DNA from: Kofleriaceae bacterium
GTDB taxonomy: Bacteria; Myxococcota_A; Polyangia; Haliangiales; Haliangiaceae
DNA length: 64,000 nucleotides
Assembly (NCBI GenBank): GCA_018057825.1
Contig: JAGPCY010000015.1
Span: forward strand, 129,383 to 193,382
Direction: 5' to 3'
Shown here: in pieces, positions 9,159 to 18,954 of the stretch
Layout of the letters: each line of letters starts with the position of its first letter
Numbering within the stretch: the first letter of the stretch is position 1
Made by a program: the position numbers and the translations under genes
The notes under the pieces: generated by a model
What the model was told of the DNA's origin: nothing
The model's database searches: none
What the model saw: only the letters and a program-made list of their open reading frames with translations

Positions 9159-10029
9159 GGCTCGCGGCGCTGGCCGCCGCGCTCGCGCTGGTCGCCGCGA
9201 CCGGTTGCCGACGCCGGTCGTCGCCAGCCCGGCGGGCCGACGCGGCCACCGACGCCGCGGCGGCGTGGCGACCACCGACCGTGGTGCTCGATCGGGTCGC
9301 GGTGGTGCCGAGCGGGGACGCGGTCGGCGCGGTGGTCGAGCGCGAGTACGGCCGACGGCTGGCCCGCTGCCTCATCGAGGCCGGCGTCGAGGTGGTGGCC
9401 CTGCCGTCGCAGGCCGGCCCCGACCGCCGGCTCCTGTCCGGCGCGTTGACCCTCGAGCTCGACGGCGTCCGCGCCGGCGACGAGCTGACCGTGACCGCGA
9501 CCGCGACCCTGGCGTGGTCCGAGGCCACCGAGCTGCCGCTGCCGCGAGTCGTGGTCGCCGGGGCCGCCGCCCTCGACGGCGATCCGGTCGCGACCGCGGC
9601 CTACGCGATCGCCGCGCCGCTCCTCGAGCCGGTGTGTCGCGGCCTGGCGGCCCAGCTCGCGCTCCTGTCCGGCGACCTCGGCCCGGGCCTGGCCAGCGAC
9701 GACCCCACGCTCGTGAGCTGGGCCCTGACCCTGGCCCCGAGTGTCCGGAATCCGGACGTCCCGGCCCAGGTGGTGGCGCTCATCGATCGGCCGTCGCCGA
9801 TCGGCGACACCGCGCTGGCGACCCTGGTCGCGCTGGGCGATCGCGCGGTGGTGCCGGCGCTGATCGCCCGCATCGAGCTGGCCGAGCGGGCGGCGCTGCC
9901 GGTCCGGATCGACGCGGTCGCCAGCCTGGGCGGCCCCGACGCCGAGGACTTCCTGCGCGTGCTCGCCGATCACGTCGATCCGGTGGTCGCGGCGCGGGCC
10001 CGGGCCGGCCTGGCGCGGCTCGGCGCGCG

Positions 10030-10048
<19 letters not shown>
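9155..10048 (+). CDS. Predicted lipoprotein with HEAT-like C-terminus
   Basis: 297 residues. A short hydrophobic signal ends in AATGC (Cys about 19), a lipobox. The middle (about 50-170) is a beta-rich domain with no family I recognise. The C-terminal 100 residues have paired Ala/Leu helices like HEAT repeats (DRAVVPALIARI, then ARARAGLARL). GTG 9155 overlaps the upstream TGA, supporting the start. Its 3' end overlaps the convergent peptidase gene by 19 bases. Confidence 0.7.
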
Positions 10049-11519
<1,471 letters not shown>

Positions 11520-11565
11520 CTGATCGGTGTAACACGGGCCCGCCGACCCGCCAAAACCTCGGCGC

Positions 11566-11844
11566 TCACGCCGTCCGCTTGACCACGGTCAGGCGCCAGC
11601 CATCGCCGTCGACCTCGACCGCGCCGACCTCCTGGCCCCAGGCGGTCAGGCTGCGCGGCAGGTTGACCGCGGCCGGCGGGTGATCGAAGCGCAGCGTGAG
11701 CGCCGCGCCGAGCGGCAGCTCCTCGAGGGCCAGGCGGGCGGCGACGAAGGTGTAGGGGCAGACCTCGCCGCGCAGGTCGAGGTCGTCACCAGACCCGGAC
11801 CGGGGCGGCGGCGACGGCGTCGAGGAGGGCGTCGTAGTCGACAT
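11566..11844 (-). CDS. TusA-family sulfur carrier
   Basis: About 92 residues. The fold and the key Cys are clear: LDLRGEVCPYT, with Cys29-Pro30 and Thr where the family usually has the second Pro (CPxP). TusA carries persulfide sulfur between enzymes. The start is uncertain: ATG 11844 gives a Ser/Thr/Pro-rich 20-residue leader and overlaps the upstream gene by 59 bases. A later CTG would give the usual 75-residue size. It sits directly after two DsrE-like genes, the usual TusA partners. Confidence 0.8.
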   Translation of the reverse strand: MSTTTPSSTPSPPPRSGSGDDLDLRGEVCPYTFVAARLALEELPLGAALTLRFDHPPAAVNLPRSLTAWGQEVGAVEVDGDGWRLTVVKRTA

Positions 11845-12208
11845 CGGCGGGCGCGGGGAGCTGTAGCACCCCGGGCGCCCCGACCCAAGCCGGCCGGCCG
11901 CGCCCCGGGCGCACCAGGTGCAGGACCGCCGGATCGGGTGGGCCGGCGCCGCGATCGACGCCGTCGGTCCAGGCCTCGATGACATCGCCGACCAGGCGAT
12001 CGGGGTCGGCGTCGACGACGTGGCCGAACAGCGCCAGGGTGGCCTTGGCCCGGTCCGCCGCCGCCCCGCCATCGGCGCTGCCGGGGCGGACCGCGACGGT
12101 GACCGCGGCGCCGCGCAGGGTCAGCCCGACCGCGGCCCGCCAGGCCTCGGCGACCGCGGCCGGGTCGCCGTGGTCGATCGCGATCGCGAGCGCGCGCCGC
12201 GCGGTCAC
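11786..12208 (-). CDS. DsrE-like protein without cysteine
   Basis: 140 residues. The N-terminal half (AIAIDHGDPAAVAEAWRAA, then LRGAAVTVAV) matches the Rossmann-like DsrE/F fold of sulfur-relay proteins. It contains no cysteine, so it cannot carry persulfide. Like Cys-less subunits of TusBCD/DsrEFH, it may be a structural partner. GTG 12208 overlaps the stop of the next DsrE gene by 4 bases (GTGA). The family call is moderate because identity is confined to the first 60 residues. Confidence 0.6.
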   Translation of the reverse strand: MTARRALAIAIDHGDPAAVAEAWRAAVGLTLRGAAVTVAVRPGSADGGAAADRAKATLALFGHVVDADPDRLVGDVIEAWTDGVDRGAGPPDPAVLHLVRPGRGRPAWVGAPGVLQLPAPADVDYDALLDAVAAAPVRVW

Positions 12209-12501
12209 GCGAAGGCCACCACGCGATCGGCCCACGCGCACAGCGCGGCGTGATCGTCCTGGCTGCCGCGCACCACCGCGGCCGGGACCTCGAGCCCTCG
12301 CCGGAGTAGCGTCGTCGCGCACGCCACGACCTCGCAGCCGAGGTCGACGAGGGTCGCCACCGCCGGCGCGGTCAGCGCCGCCGCGCCGTCGTGCATCGCG
12401 AACAGCCGGACCTCGACGCCGCGATCGGCGGCGGCGCGCGCCAGGCCGAGCACGTAGCCGAGATCGTCGGCGGTCGCCAGCACCAGCCCCAGGCGCGTCA
12501 T
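12205..12501 (-). CDS. DsrE-family sulfur-relay protein
   Basis: 98 residues. DLGYVLGLARAAADRGVEV and a C-terminal GSQDDHAALCAWADRVVAF match DsrE. Cys61 in EVVACATTLLRRGL sits where active DsrE/TusD proteins hold the persulfide cysteine; Cys56 is nearby. It is likely the active half of a pair with the Cys-less neighbour. Both ends overlap neighbouring genes by 4 bases, a sign of coupled translation. Confidence 0.75.
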   Translation of the reverse strand: MTRLGLVLATADDLGYVLGLARAAADRGVEVRLFAMHDGAAALTAPAVATLVDLGCEVVACATTLLRRGLEVPAAVVRGSQDDHAALCAWADRVVAFA

Positions 12502-12908
12502 CGGCGCGCCCGCCACGCGCCGTCGTCGTCGCGCGCGAGGTGGGCGACCGCGTGAGGCGCGCGCGCCGCGGCCGGCCAGGCGTAGAGCGCAGCCGCCACC
12601 GCCCGGCCGCCCCGGGTCGCGATCACGAGCTGCGGCCACGGCCACAGCGGCACGCCGGTCGGCGCCCAGGCCGCGCGATCGCGCGCCGACAGCGCCGCGC
12701 GACCGTCGGGGTGGCTGTGAAACAACGCCGCCGGCGCCGCCCCGGGCGCGGCCAGGGCCACGAGCGCGTCGTCGGTCCACGCGCCGTCGTCGGTCACGGT
12801 GGCCAGGCGCACGATCGGCGGCGACGTCGCGATCCACCCGGCGCACTCGCCGGCGACCGCCTCGACCGCGGTCACCACCGCCGGCCAGGCCAGCGCCACG
12901 GCGATCAT
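12498..12908 (-). CDS. JAMM (M67) metallopeptidase
   Basis: 136 residues, a minimal JAB/MPN domain. The full JAMM zinc motif is present: Glu21 (AGECAGW), His64-Ser-His66, seven residues, Ser74, two residues, Asp77. Bacterial M67 enzymes such as Mec and HcyD remove residues from, or process, ubiquitin-like sulfur carriers activated by ThiF/MoeB-type E1s. It sits next to two E1-like genes with 4-base overlaps, so the same role is inferred here. Confidence 0.88.
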   Translation of the reverse strand: MIAVALAWPAVVTAVEAVAGECAGWIATSPPIVRLATVTDDGAWTDDALVALAAPGAAPAALFHSHPDGRAALSARDRAAWAPTGVPLWPWPQLVIATRGGRAVAAALYAWPAAARAPHAVAHLARDDDGAWRARR

Positions 12909-13324
12909 CGCGCCTCCGCGGTCGCGGTCGCCCACGCCCAGTGGGCCGCCGCCGCGCCGGCCAGGGCCAGGGCCGCGGCGGCGTCGAGGTCGGGCCGATC
13001 GCCGGGCAGGGCCACCTCCGGCGCAGCCCGGTCGTCGACGGCGACCACGACCTCGGGGTTACGCGCGGCGATGGCCGCCGCGACCGCGCTCGCCACCGTC
13101 GGGGCCGGAGCCAGCCAGCCGTCGCCGAGGCACGGCGCGAGGCCGCCGCGCAAGACCACCGTGCCGACGCCGGCCGCCGCCAGGTACAGCGCCGCGAGCT
13201 GGCCGGCTCGACCGTCGACGGCGACCGCGACCGCCGCCGCGGTCAGCCGATCTTGCCCGCGGCCGCCGACGTCGGGCAGGAGCACGTGATGGGCGTAGCG
13301 GCGCTGGCGCTCGCGGGTCCACAT
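12905..13324 (-). CDS. Degenerate ThiF/E1-like protein
   Basis: 139 residues. It starts like MoeB/ThiF (RYAHHVLLPDVGGRGQ), the segment that gives a trans arginine to the partner active site, and continues with AALYLAAAGVGTVVL. The nucleotide loop GxGGxG has become DGRAGQ, and the catalytic Asn/Arg/Lys set and zinc cysteines are missing. It is about half the normal length. I infer a pseudo-subunit of the adjacent E1. ATG 13324 gives a TGATG junction with the upstream stop; GTG 13327 is an alternative. Confidence 0.7.
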   Translation of the reverse strand: MWTRERQRRYAHHVLLPDVGGRGQDRLTAAAVAVAVDGRAGQLAALYLAAAGVGTVVLRGGLAPCLGDGWLAPAPTVASAVAAAIAARNPEVVVAVDDRAAPEVALPGDRPDLDAAAALALAGAAAAHWAWATATAEAR

Positions 13325-13947
13325 CACCGGGCCTCGCACGCGGCGCAGTCGGCGCGTCGCGCCAGGGCCACGGTGCGCGCCGCCCCGCGCCGCAGATCGT
13401 CCTGTACCCAGATCGACGCGCCGCGCGCGCCGCCGAGGAGCGCGAGGGTCGCCTGGGCCGCGACCCCGCCGACCCAGCCCACCACCGGCCCGAGCACGCC
13501 GGCCTCGCCGCAGGTCGCGGCGTCGGTCGGCGGATCCTCGAACAAGCAGGCGTAGCAGGCGTCGTCGGGCCCGGCGGCGAACACGTTGCCGCCGTAGCGC
13601 AGGGCCGCCGCGATCACGTAGGGCCGGCGCCGGGCGCGGGCCCAGGCGGCGACCGCGAACTTGGTCGGCGGATCGTCGCTGCCATCGACGATCGCATCGC
13701 ACGGCAGGTCGACCTCGGACGTGAAGCGGGCGGTGATCGCGCGGCCGCGGGCCCGGGTCGCCACGACCTCGGCCTTGGGCCGCCCCAGGTCGGCGAGCGT
13801 GAAGTGGACCTGGCGGTGCAGGTTCGACAGCTCGACGCGATCGTCGTCGAAGACCACCACCCGGCAGCCGGCCTCGGCCAGGGCCAAGGCGATCGGGCCC
13901 CCCAGGCCGCCCGCGCCGACCACCGCCACCGTGGCGCCCGCCGTCAA
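13324..13947 (-). CDS. E1-like adenylyltransferase (ThiF/MoeB family)
   Basis: 207 residues from a TTG start that overlaps the upstream stop (13944-13947, TTGA). It has the nucleotide loop GAGGLG (11-16), Asn42-Leu-His-Arg45-Gln46, Lys58, and VDGSDD. Zinc pairs CYAC and CAAC and the TCGEAGVLGPVVG stretch are as in MoeB. Such enzymes adenylate the C-terminus of ubiquitin-like carriers. The protein begins directly at the Rossmann strand and lacks the usual N-terminal RYxRHxxLP segment, which the downstream pseudo-E1 keeps. Confidence 0.85.
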   Translation of the reverse strand: MTAGATVAVVGAGGLGGPIALALAEAGCRVVVFDDDRVELSNLHRQVHFTLADLGRPKAEVVATRARGRAITARFTSEVDLPCDAIVDGSDDPPTKFAVAAWARARRRPYVIAAALRYGGNVFAAGPDDACYACLFEDPPTDAATCGEAGVLGPVVGWVGGVAAQATLALLGGARGASIWVQDDLRRGAARTVALARRADCAACEAR

Positions 13948-14393
13948 TTGCCGACGTCCGCGCGACCGCACACCTTGCACACCCCGCGCGCGTCGAGCAG
14001 CCCGACGCAGCTCCCATCGGGGCACAGCCGGCGGTCGTCCTCCCCGTCCTCGTCCTCAGTGGCCGCCAGGGTCGGCGGCGTCACCACGACCGCCGCGGCC
14101 CGACCCGCCGGCCGCCGGCCGCAGGTCCGGCACGCGCCATCGTCGCCGAGGACGCCGGTGCACGCGCCGTCGTCGCACAGCTCGCGCTCGGCGAAGGTGC
14201 CGTCGGTCTCGTCGTTGGGCTCGTCCGCCGGGTTGCCGGCGTGATCGCGCTCGACCTCCTGGCCGCGTCGCCGCTCATCGCCCCAGAAGGCCGCGGCCCG
14301 TCCGCACGCTCGGCAGGTGCCATCGGCGCCGATCACCCCGGTGCACGCGCCGTCGTCGCACAGGGTCCGGGTTTGCCACTCGTCATCGCGCAT
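13944..14393 (-). CDS. Triple zinc-ribbon-like protein
   Basis: 149 residues with three copies of a four-cysteine unit, C-x4-C-x9-C-x2-C: Cys12/17/27/30, 73/78/88/91 and 124/129/139/142. Each unit reads like LCDDGACTGV...CGR. Linkers are acidic or Ala/Val-rich. No signal peptide. I do not recognise a family; the spacing suggests three small zinc knuckles. It starts 29 bases after the FHA gene stop and overlaps the E1 start. ATG 14393 was preferred to GTG 14399; both are possible. Confidence 0.7.
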   Translation of the reverse strand: MRDDEWQTRTLCDDGACTGVIGADGTCRACGRAAAFWGDERRRGQEVERDHAGNPADEPNDETDGTFAERELCDDGACTGVLGDDGACRTCGRRPAGRAAAVVVTPPTLAATEDEDGEDDRRLCPDGSCVGLLDARGVCKVCGRADVGN

Positions 14394-14422
14394 CGTCACA
14401 GCTCGTCAGGTCCCGCCGAGCG

Positions 14423-14944
14423 TCACGACCGCCGCGAGCCGGCCTCGGCCAGCACGTCGAACAGGTGATCGGCGGCGTAGAAGGTGAACTCGAGATCGCC
14501 CAGGCGGAGCGCCGCGCCGGTGTCGATCGCCCGCTCGCGACGCGCCTCGAGGGGAGCGCCGCTGAGCGCGCTGCCGTTGCGCGAGCCGGCGTCGGCCACC
14601 AGCCATTTGTCGCCGCGCTGGCGGAAGTAGGCGTGGAAGCGCGACACCGTGACGTCGCGCAGCTCGACGTCGTTGTTGGGGGTGCGGCCGATCGTGATCA
14701 TGTCGGCGAACGACGCCCCGGGCTTCTTGATGAGCGGGTAGACCTCGAGAGCCCGGGGGCCGCGGCGCTGGCCGAGCACCGGCGCGACCAGGGTCTCGAC
14801 GTCGTCGTCGCCACCCCGGCCGCTGTCGGTATCGCCGTCCGCCACCTCGCCTCGGCGCCGGACCAGGGCCGCCGGCGCCGCCGCCGCCACGAAGGCGCGC
14901 TTGCCCAACAGCGCGAGCTGGAGGTAGCGCTCCGACTGATCCAC
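14423..14944 (-). CDS. FHA-domain protein
   Basis: 173 residues, the first gene of the minus-strand operon. The C-terminal 100 residues form an FHA domain that would bind phosphothreonine: ITIGRTPNNDVEL, VSRFHAYF and DAGSRNGS are all canonical. The N-terminal 75 residues are variable, with an acidic patch. It starts at GTG 14944 or TTG 14950. Its position at the head of an E1/JAMM/sulfur operon suggests Ser/Thr kinase input, but no kinase gene is in the window. Confidence 0.82.
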   Translation of the reverse strand: MDQSERYLQLALLGKRAFVAAAAPAALVRRRGEVADGDTDSGRGGDDDVETLVAPVLGQRRGPRALEVYPLIKKPGASFADMITIGRTPNNDVELRDVTVSRFHAYFRQRGDKWLVADAGSRNGSALSGAPLEARRERAIDTGAALRLGDLEFTFYAADHLFDVLAEAGSRRS

Positions 14945-15014
14945 GTCCAAAGAGGTAGCACGACCGCGGCCGGTGCGGCGTCGCTCGCGTCGCCCGATCG
15001 GGCACAATCGAACC

Positions 15015-16232
15015 ATGCCTCGCTTGTCCGCCGCGGCCGTCCCCGCCGCCGCCATGCTCGCCGCCTGTGGGGCCGCGCCCTCGCTGCGCCCGGCCACCCT
15101 CGATCCCAAGACCGCGGCCTCGATCCAGGTCGGCGTGGTTGGCGGGGTCGCCCGATTCTGTCCGGGCGGCGCCGCGGTCCAGCTCGACGTGGCGGTCGCG
15201 ACCACCGACGGTCGGGTCCTCGATAGCTGGTCGTCCGGCGAAGGCCGGGCCGGGCGCCTGCCGTTTTCGACCTTCGAGTGGACGACCAGCTGGGGCGCCG
15301 TCGACGGCGATGGCTTCGTCCGGCTTCCGGACGACCCGCTGGCGGCGATCGGCCGGACCGTCGCGATCGAGGTCCGGGTCGCCGAGCGGCCCGATCTGCG
15401 GGGCCAGGTGACGCTCACCCCCGACTTCGGCTGCGGCGGCTCGGTCGGCGGCTCCGGGATCGCCGGCACCTCGGGCTTCGGCGGGTCGAGCGGCGCGCCG
15501 GGGGCCGGCGGGCGAGCCGACGACGGCAGCCACGGCGCCGAGACCGGGCAACGAGGCGGCCCTGGCGACCACGGCAGCCACGGCGGCGACGGGGGCCCGG
15601 GACCGGCGGTGGTCGCGTGGCTGGGCTACGTCGAGACCGGCGGCGAGCGCCTGGCGATCCTGCGCGCCCGGGTCCACGGCCAGGTCCAGACCGCGGTCTT
15701 CGATCCGGCCGGCGAGCCGTGGGCGGTGGTGGCCTTCGGCGGGCAGGGCGGCAGCGGCGGGCGCGGCGGCGACGGTGGGCCGGGCGGGACCGGCGGCGCC
15801 GGGCGCGCTCCGACCTCGGGCAGCTCGGGCTCGGGCAGCGGCTCGTCGGAGGGCGATCCTGGCTCCGACGGCGGCGATGGCGGCGATGGCGGCCAGGGCG
15901 GCGACGGCGGCGACGGCGGCGACGGCGGACCGGGCGGCGGCCTCGAGCTGACCTACGACGCCGCGTTCCCCGAGCTCGCCACGCTGGTGGTGACCGACAC
16001 CCGGGGCGGCGCGGCCGGCGACGGCGGCTACCCCGGCGGTGGTGGGCAGGGCGGCAGCGGCGGCACCGGCGCTCGCCGCGGTCGCGACGGCCAGCCCGGC
16101 GCCGCGGGGCGCAGCGGCTCCGACGGCCGCGAGGGCGCGCCCGGCACCGCGCCGGTGGTCCGGGCCGGCGACATCCGCGCCGCCTTCAGCGACCTGGGCG
16201 AGCGCGGACTGGTGCTGGCCGCGCCGCGCTGA
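15015..16232 (+). CDS. Glycine-rich collagen-like lipoprotein
   Basis: 405 residues. A signal peptide ends in LAAC (Cys about 18), so it is probably a lipoprotein. A beta-rich domain (about 30-135) is followed by two long Gly-rich runs (about 140-200 and 240-320) with GGDGGDGG-type triplets like bacterial collagen-like surface proteins, and another Gly-rich run near the end. Transcribed divergently from the FHA operon. CACAAT lies 6 bases before the ATG, suggesting a very short leader. Confidence 0.75.
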   Translation: MPRLSAAAVPAAAMLAACGAAPSLRPATLDPKTAASIQVGVVGGVARFCPGGAAVQLDVAVATTDGRVLDSWSSGEGRAGRLPFSTFEWTTSWGAVDGDGFVRLPDDPLAAIGRTVAIEVRVAERPDLRGQVTLTPDFGCGGSVGGSGIAGTSGFGGSSGAPGAGGRADDGSHGAETGQRGGPGDHGSHGGDGGPGPAVVAWLGYVETGGERLAILRARVHGQVQTAVFDPAGEPWAVVAFGGQGGSGGRGGDGGPGGTGGAGRAPTSGSSGSGSGSSEGDPGSDGGDGGDGGQGGDGGDGGDGGPGGGLELTYDAAFPELATLVVTDTRGGAAGDGGYPGGGGQGGSGGTGARRGRDGQPGAAGRSGSDGREGAPGTAPVVRAGDIRAAFSDLGERGLVLAAPR

Positions 16233-16257
16233 GCTCTCTCGAGCTCGAGACGCGTGG

Positions 16258-17235
16258 TCACTCGGCCGGGGTTGAGGCCGCCGCGCGCTCGCGCCGCTTG
16301 GTCGCGATGATCGAGGCGACCACGCCGGTGATGATGCAGCCGGCGATGATCGCCAGGGAGACCGCGTTCGGGACGTGGAAGTGCTCGTGGGCGATCATCT
16401 TGGCGCCGATGAACACCAGGAGCGCCGCCAGGGCGTACTTCAGGTAGTCGAACTGCGCCATCGCGCCGGCCAGCATGAAGTACAGCGACCGCAGGCCGAG
16501 GATCGCCATGATGTTCGACGTGATGATCACGAAGGACTCCTGGCTGACCGCCAGCACCGCGGGGATCGAGTCGAGGGCGAAGACGACGTCGGTCAGCTCG
16601 ACCACGACCAGCGCGACCGCGAGGATCGTGAGCGCCTTGCGACCGTTCTGATCCTTCACCACGAAGTGGCCGCCGTGGTCACCGTCGACGACGCGGACGA
16701 ACTTGCGCAGGGTGCGGACCACGAAGCTGCGCTCGGCGCCGCCCTCGTCCTCCTCCTCGTGGCGCAGGAGCCCGAGCCCCGAGTAGATGAGGTAGGCGCC
16801 GAAGACGTAGAAGATCCAGGTGAACTTCTTGGTCAGCCAGACGCCGCCGCCGAGCATGGCGACGCGGAACACGACCGCGCCGATGATCCCCCAGAACAGC
16901 ACCCGGTGCTGGTACTTGTCCGGGATCTTGAACGACCGGAACACCAGGGAGATGACGAAGATGTTGTCGACCGACAGCGCCTCCTCGAGGAGGTAGGCCG
17001 ACAGGTACGTGACCGCGGCGTCGGCCCCCGACATCGACGGGTTGGCACCCAGCCAGTGGTTCTCGTAGATCAGGTAGACCACGCCGGAGAACGACAGGCC
17101 GAGGCCGACCCAGATCAGGGTCTTCTTGAACGCCCGCTTGAAGGTCAGGGCGGTCGGGTTGCGCGACCCGACGCCGAGGTCGATCGCCAAGGCGATCGCG
17201 ACGAAGGTGAAAAAGCCGATCCAGAACCAGTACAT
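16258..17235 (-). CDS. TerC-family integral membrane protein
   Basis: 325 residues with about nine membrane helices. The family acidic motifs are intact: EEALSVDNIFV and ELTDVVFALDSIPAVLAVS. TerC proteins are linked to tellurite resistance and to manganese export (Alx/MeeF type). A cytoplasmic loop with EEEDE lies near residue 165. No yybP-ykoY riboswitch is apparent in the short upstream region. Convergent with the Gly-rich lipoprotein, 25 bases apart. Confidence 0.9.
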   Translation of the reverse strand: MYWFWIGFFTFVAIALAIDLGVGSRNPTALTFKRAFKKTLIWVGLGLSFSGVVYLIYENHWLGANPSMSGADAAVTYLSAYLLEEALSVDNIFVISLVFRSFKIPDKYQHRVLFWGIIGAVVFRVAMLGGGVWLTKKFTWIFYVFGAYLIYSGLGLLRHEEEDEGGAERSFVVRTLRKFVRVVDGDHGGHFVVKDQNGRKALTILAVALVVVELTDVVFALDSIPAVLAVSQESFVIITSNIMAILGLRSLYFMLAGAMAQFDYLKYALAALLVFIGAKMIAHEHFHVPNAVSLAIIAGCIITGVVASIIATKRRERAAASTPAE

Positions 17236-17303
17236 GAGCGGGGCCGCGCGAGCGGACCGAGAGGATGCCCGTCGCGCTGGGCCAGCGCAAGGCGGCGCAG
17301 CGA

Positions 17304-17639
17304 CTAACCGGTCGCGCCGACCGCGCCGGCGACCCACGCCAGGTAGGGCGCGTGGCCGCCCGCGGTCGCGATCAGGATGCCCTCGGGCACCTGGTACGGA
17401 TGGAGCTCACAGAGCCGCGCCACCAGCGCCGGCGCCGTCGCCGCGGTGGTCTTCACGATCGCCAGCGCCTCGGGCTCGTCGCACAGCGCGCCGTCCCAGC
17501 GGTAGATCGAGCGCACCCCGGGCATCAAGTTCACGCACGCGGCCAGCCGCTCCTCGACCAGCGCCCGCGCGATCGCCGGGCCGCGCTCGTCGGGCGGCAC
17601 AGTGGTGAGCAGCACGATCACAGAATCCGATTCGGCCAT
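17304..17639 (-). CDS. cutA: Divalent-cation tolerance protein CutA
   Basis: 111 residues, the usual CutA size; a small trimeric protein. Signatures: [19 protein letters not shown] and HPYQVPEGI. The family is linked to copper tolerance in E. coli, but its role is poorly settled. ATG 17639 fits the conserved N-terminal strand (VIVLLTTVP). Divergent from the aspartate kinase gene, and same strand as terC with a 68-base gap. Confidence 0.92.
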   Translation of the reverse strand: MAESDSVIVLLTTVPPDERGPAIARALVEERLAACVNLMPGVRSIYRWDGALCDEPEALAIVKTTAATAPALVARLCELHPYQVPEGILIATAGGHAPYLAWVAGAVGATG

Positions 17640-17694
17640 TCGCCGACGGTACACGAACCGCGCGGCCGCGCTTCCGCGCCGGCGGCGCCGCGGG

Positions 17695-17700
17695 TATGGT
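17695..17700 (+). promoter_or_regulatory. -10-like element, probable leaderless start
   Basis: TATGGT ends 9 bases before the lysC ATG, so the transcript would begin at or near the start codon. No Shine-Dalgarno sequence is seen. The -35 region is weak. Confidence 0.4.
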
Positions 17701-17709
17701 CCGCCGGCA

Positions 17710-18954
17710 ATGCTGGTGGTCCAGAAGTTCGGCGGCACCTCGGTCGGCACGATCGAGCGCATCAACGCGGTGGCCCGGCGCTGCCTCGACACCCAGCGCG
17801 CCGGCCATCAGGTCGCGGTCGTGGTGTCGGCGATGTCGGGCGAGACCAACCGCCTGCTCAAGCTGGCCGGCCAGATCCACGACGACCCCAACGATCGCGA
17901 GGTCGACGTGATCGTGTCGACCGGCGAGCAGATCTCGGTCGGCCTGGTCGCCCTGGCGATCCGCAAGCTGGGCGGCAAGGCCCGGTCGTTCCTCGGCCAC
18001 CAGGTCAAGATCCAGACCGACAGCGCGTTCTCGCGGGCCCGGATCGTGTCGATCGACGCCGAGCCGCTGCGCGCCGCCTTCGCCGCCGGCGAGATCGCCG
18101 TGATCGCCGGCTTCCAGGGCGTCGACGAGGACGGCAGCATCACCACCTTGGGCCGCGGCGGCTCCGACACCACCGGGGTCGCGATCGCGGCGGCGCTGGC
18201 GGCCGACGCCTGCGAGATCTACACCGACGTCGACGGCGTCTACACCACCGATCCCAACGTGGTGCCGTCGGCGCGCAAGATCGAGCGCATCAGCTACGAA
18301 GAGATGCTCGAGCTGGCGTCCTTGGGCGCCAAGGTCCTGCAGATCCGCTCGGTCGAGCTGGGCATGAAGTACGGCGTGCGGATCCACGTCCGGTCGAGCT
18401 TTTCCGATGTCGAGGGCACCTGGGTCGTGCCCGAGGAGCGCGAGATGGAACACGTCGCGGTTTCCGGCGTCACGATCGCCCGAGACGAGGCCAAGATCAC
18501 CGTCGAGGATCTCCCGGATCAGGCCGGGGTCGCGGCCCGGCTGTTCGCGCCGCTGGCCGACGCCGGCGTGGTCGTCGACATGATCATCCAGAACGCGAGC
18601 TGGGACGGCACGACCGATCTCACCTTCACCGTGCCGGCCGGCGATCGCCGCCGCGCCGTCGAGATCCTGGCCCGCGAGGTCGGCGATCTGGTCGGCCCAG
18701 GTGGCGAGCGCATCACCACCGACGACGAGATCTGCAAGGTCTCGGTGGTCGGCGTCGGCATGCGCAGCCACGCCGGGGTCGCCAAGCGCATGTTCCAGCT
18801 CCTGGCTGCCGAGGGCATCAACATCGCGCTGATCTCGACCAGCGAGATCAAGATCTCGGTCGTGGTCGCCAAGAAGTACGCCGAGCTGGCGCTGCGGACG
18901 CTGCACGACGGCTTCGGGCTCGACCGGCCCCTGTCCGAGCGCGCCGCGCTGTAA
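17710..18954 (+). CDS. lysC: Aspartate kinase
   Basis: 414 residues, the size of LysC-type monofunctional kinases. It phosphorylates aspartate to start Lys/Thr/Met and diaminopimelate synthesis. It has KFGGTSVG at the N-terminus, the GRGGSDTT loop, and two C-terminal ACT domains (from about residue 260) with VVVDMIIQN and [12 protein letters not shown], where amino acids usually exert feedback. The last codons (SERAAL) form the first unit of a tandem repeat that continues past the stop. Confidence 0.95.
   Translation: MLVVQKFGGTSVGTIERINAVARRCLDTQRAGHQVAVVVSAMSGETNRLLKLAGQIHDDPNDREVDVIVSTGEQISVGLVALAIRKLGGKARSFLGHQVKIQTDSAFSRARIVSIDAEPLRAAFAAGEIAVIAGFQGVDEDGSITTLGRGGSDTTGVAIAAALAADACEIYTDVDGVYTTDPNVVPSARKIERISYEEMLELASLGAKVLQIRSVELGMKYGVRIHVRSSFSDVEGTWVVPEEREMEHVAVSGVTIARDEAKITVEDLPDQAGVAARLFAPLADAGVVVDMIIQNASWDGTTDLTFTVPAGDRRRAVEILAREVGDLVGPGGERITTDDEICKVSVVGVGMRSHAGVAKRMFQLLAAEGINIALISTSEIKISVVVAKKYAELALRTLHDGFGLDRPLSERAAL

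Noticed and set aside
16237..16250. TCTCGAGCTCGAGA palindrome between convergent genes
   Set aside because: It has no loop and no T run, so it cannot be called a terminator with confidence.
17236..17303. Possible yybP-ykoY manganese riboswitch before terC
   Set aside because: The upstream gap is too short and lacks the conserved paired elements.
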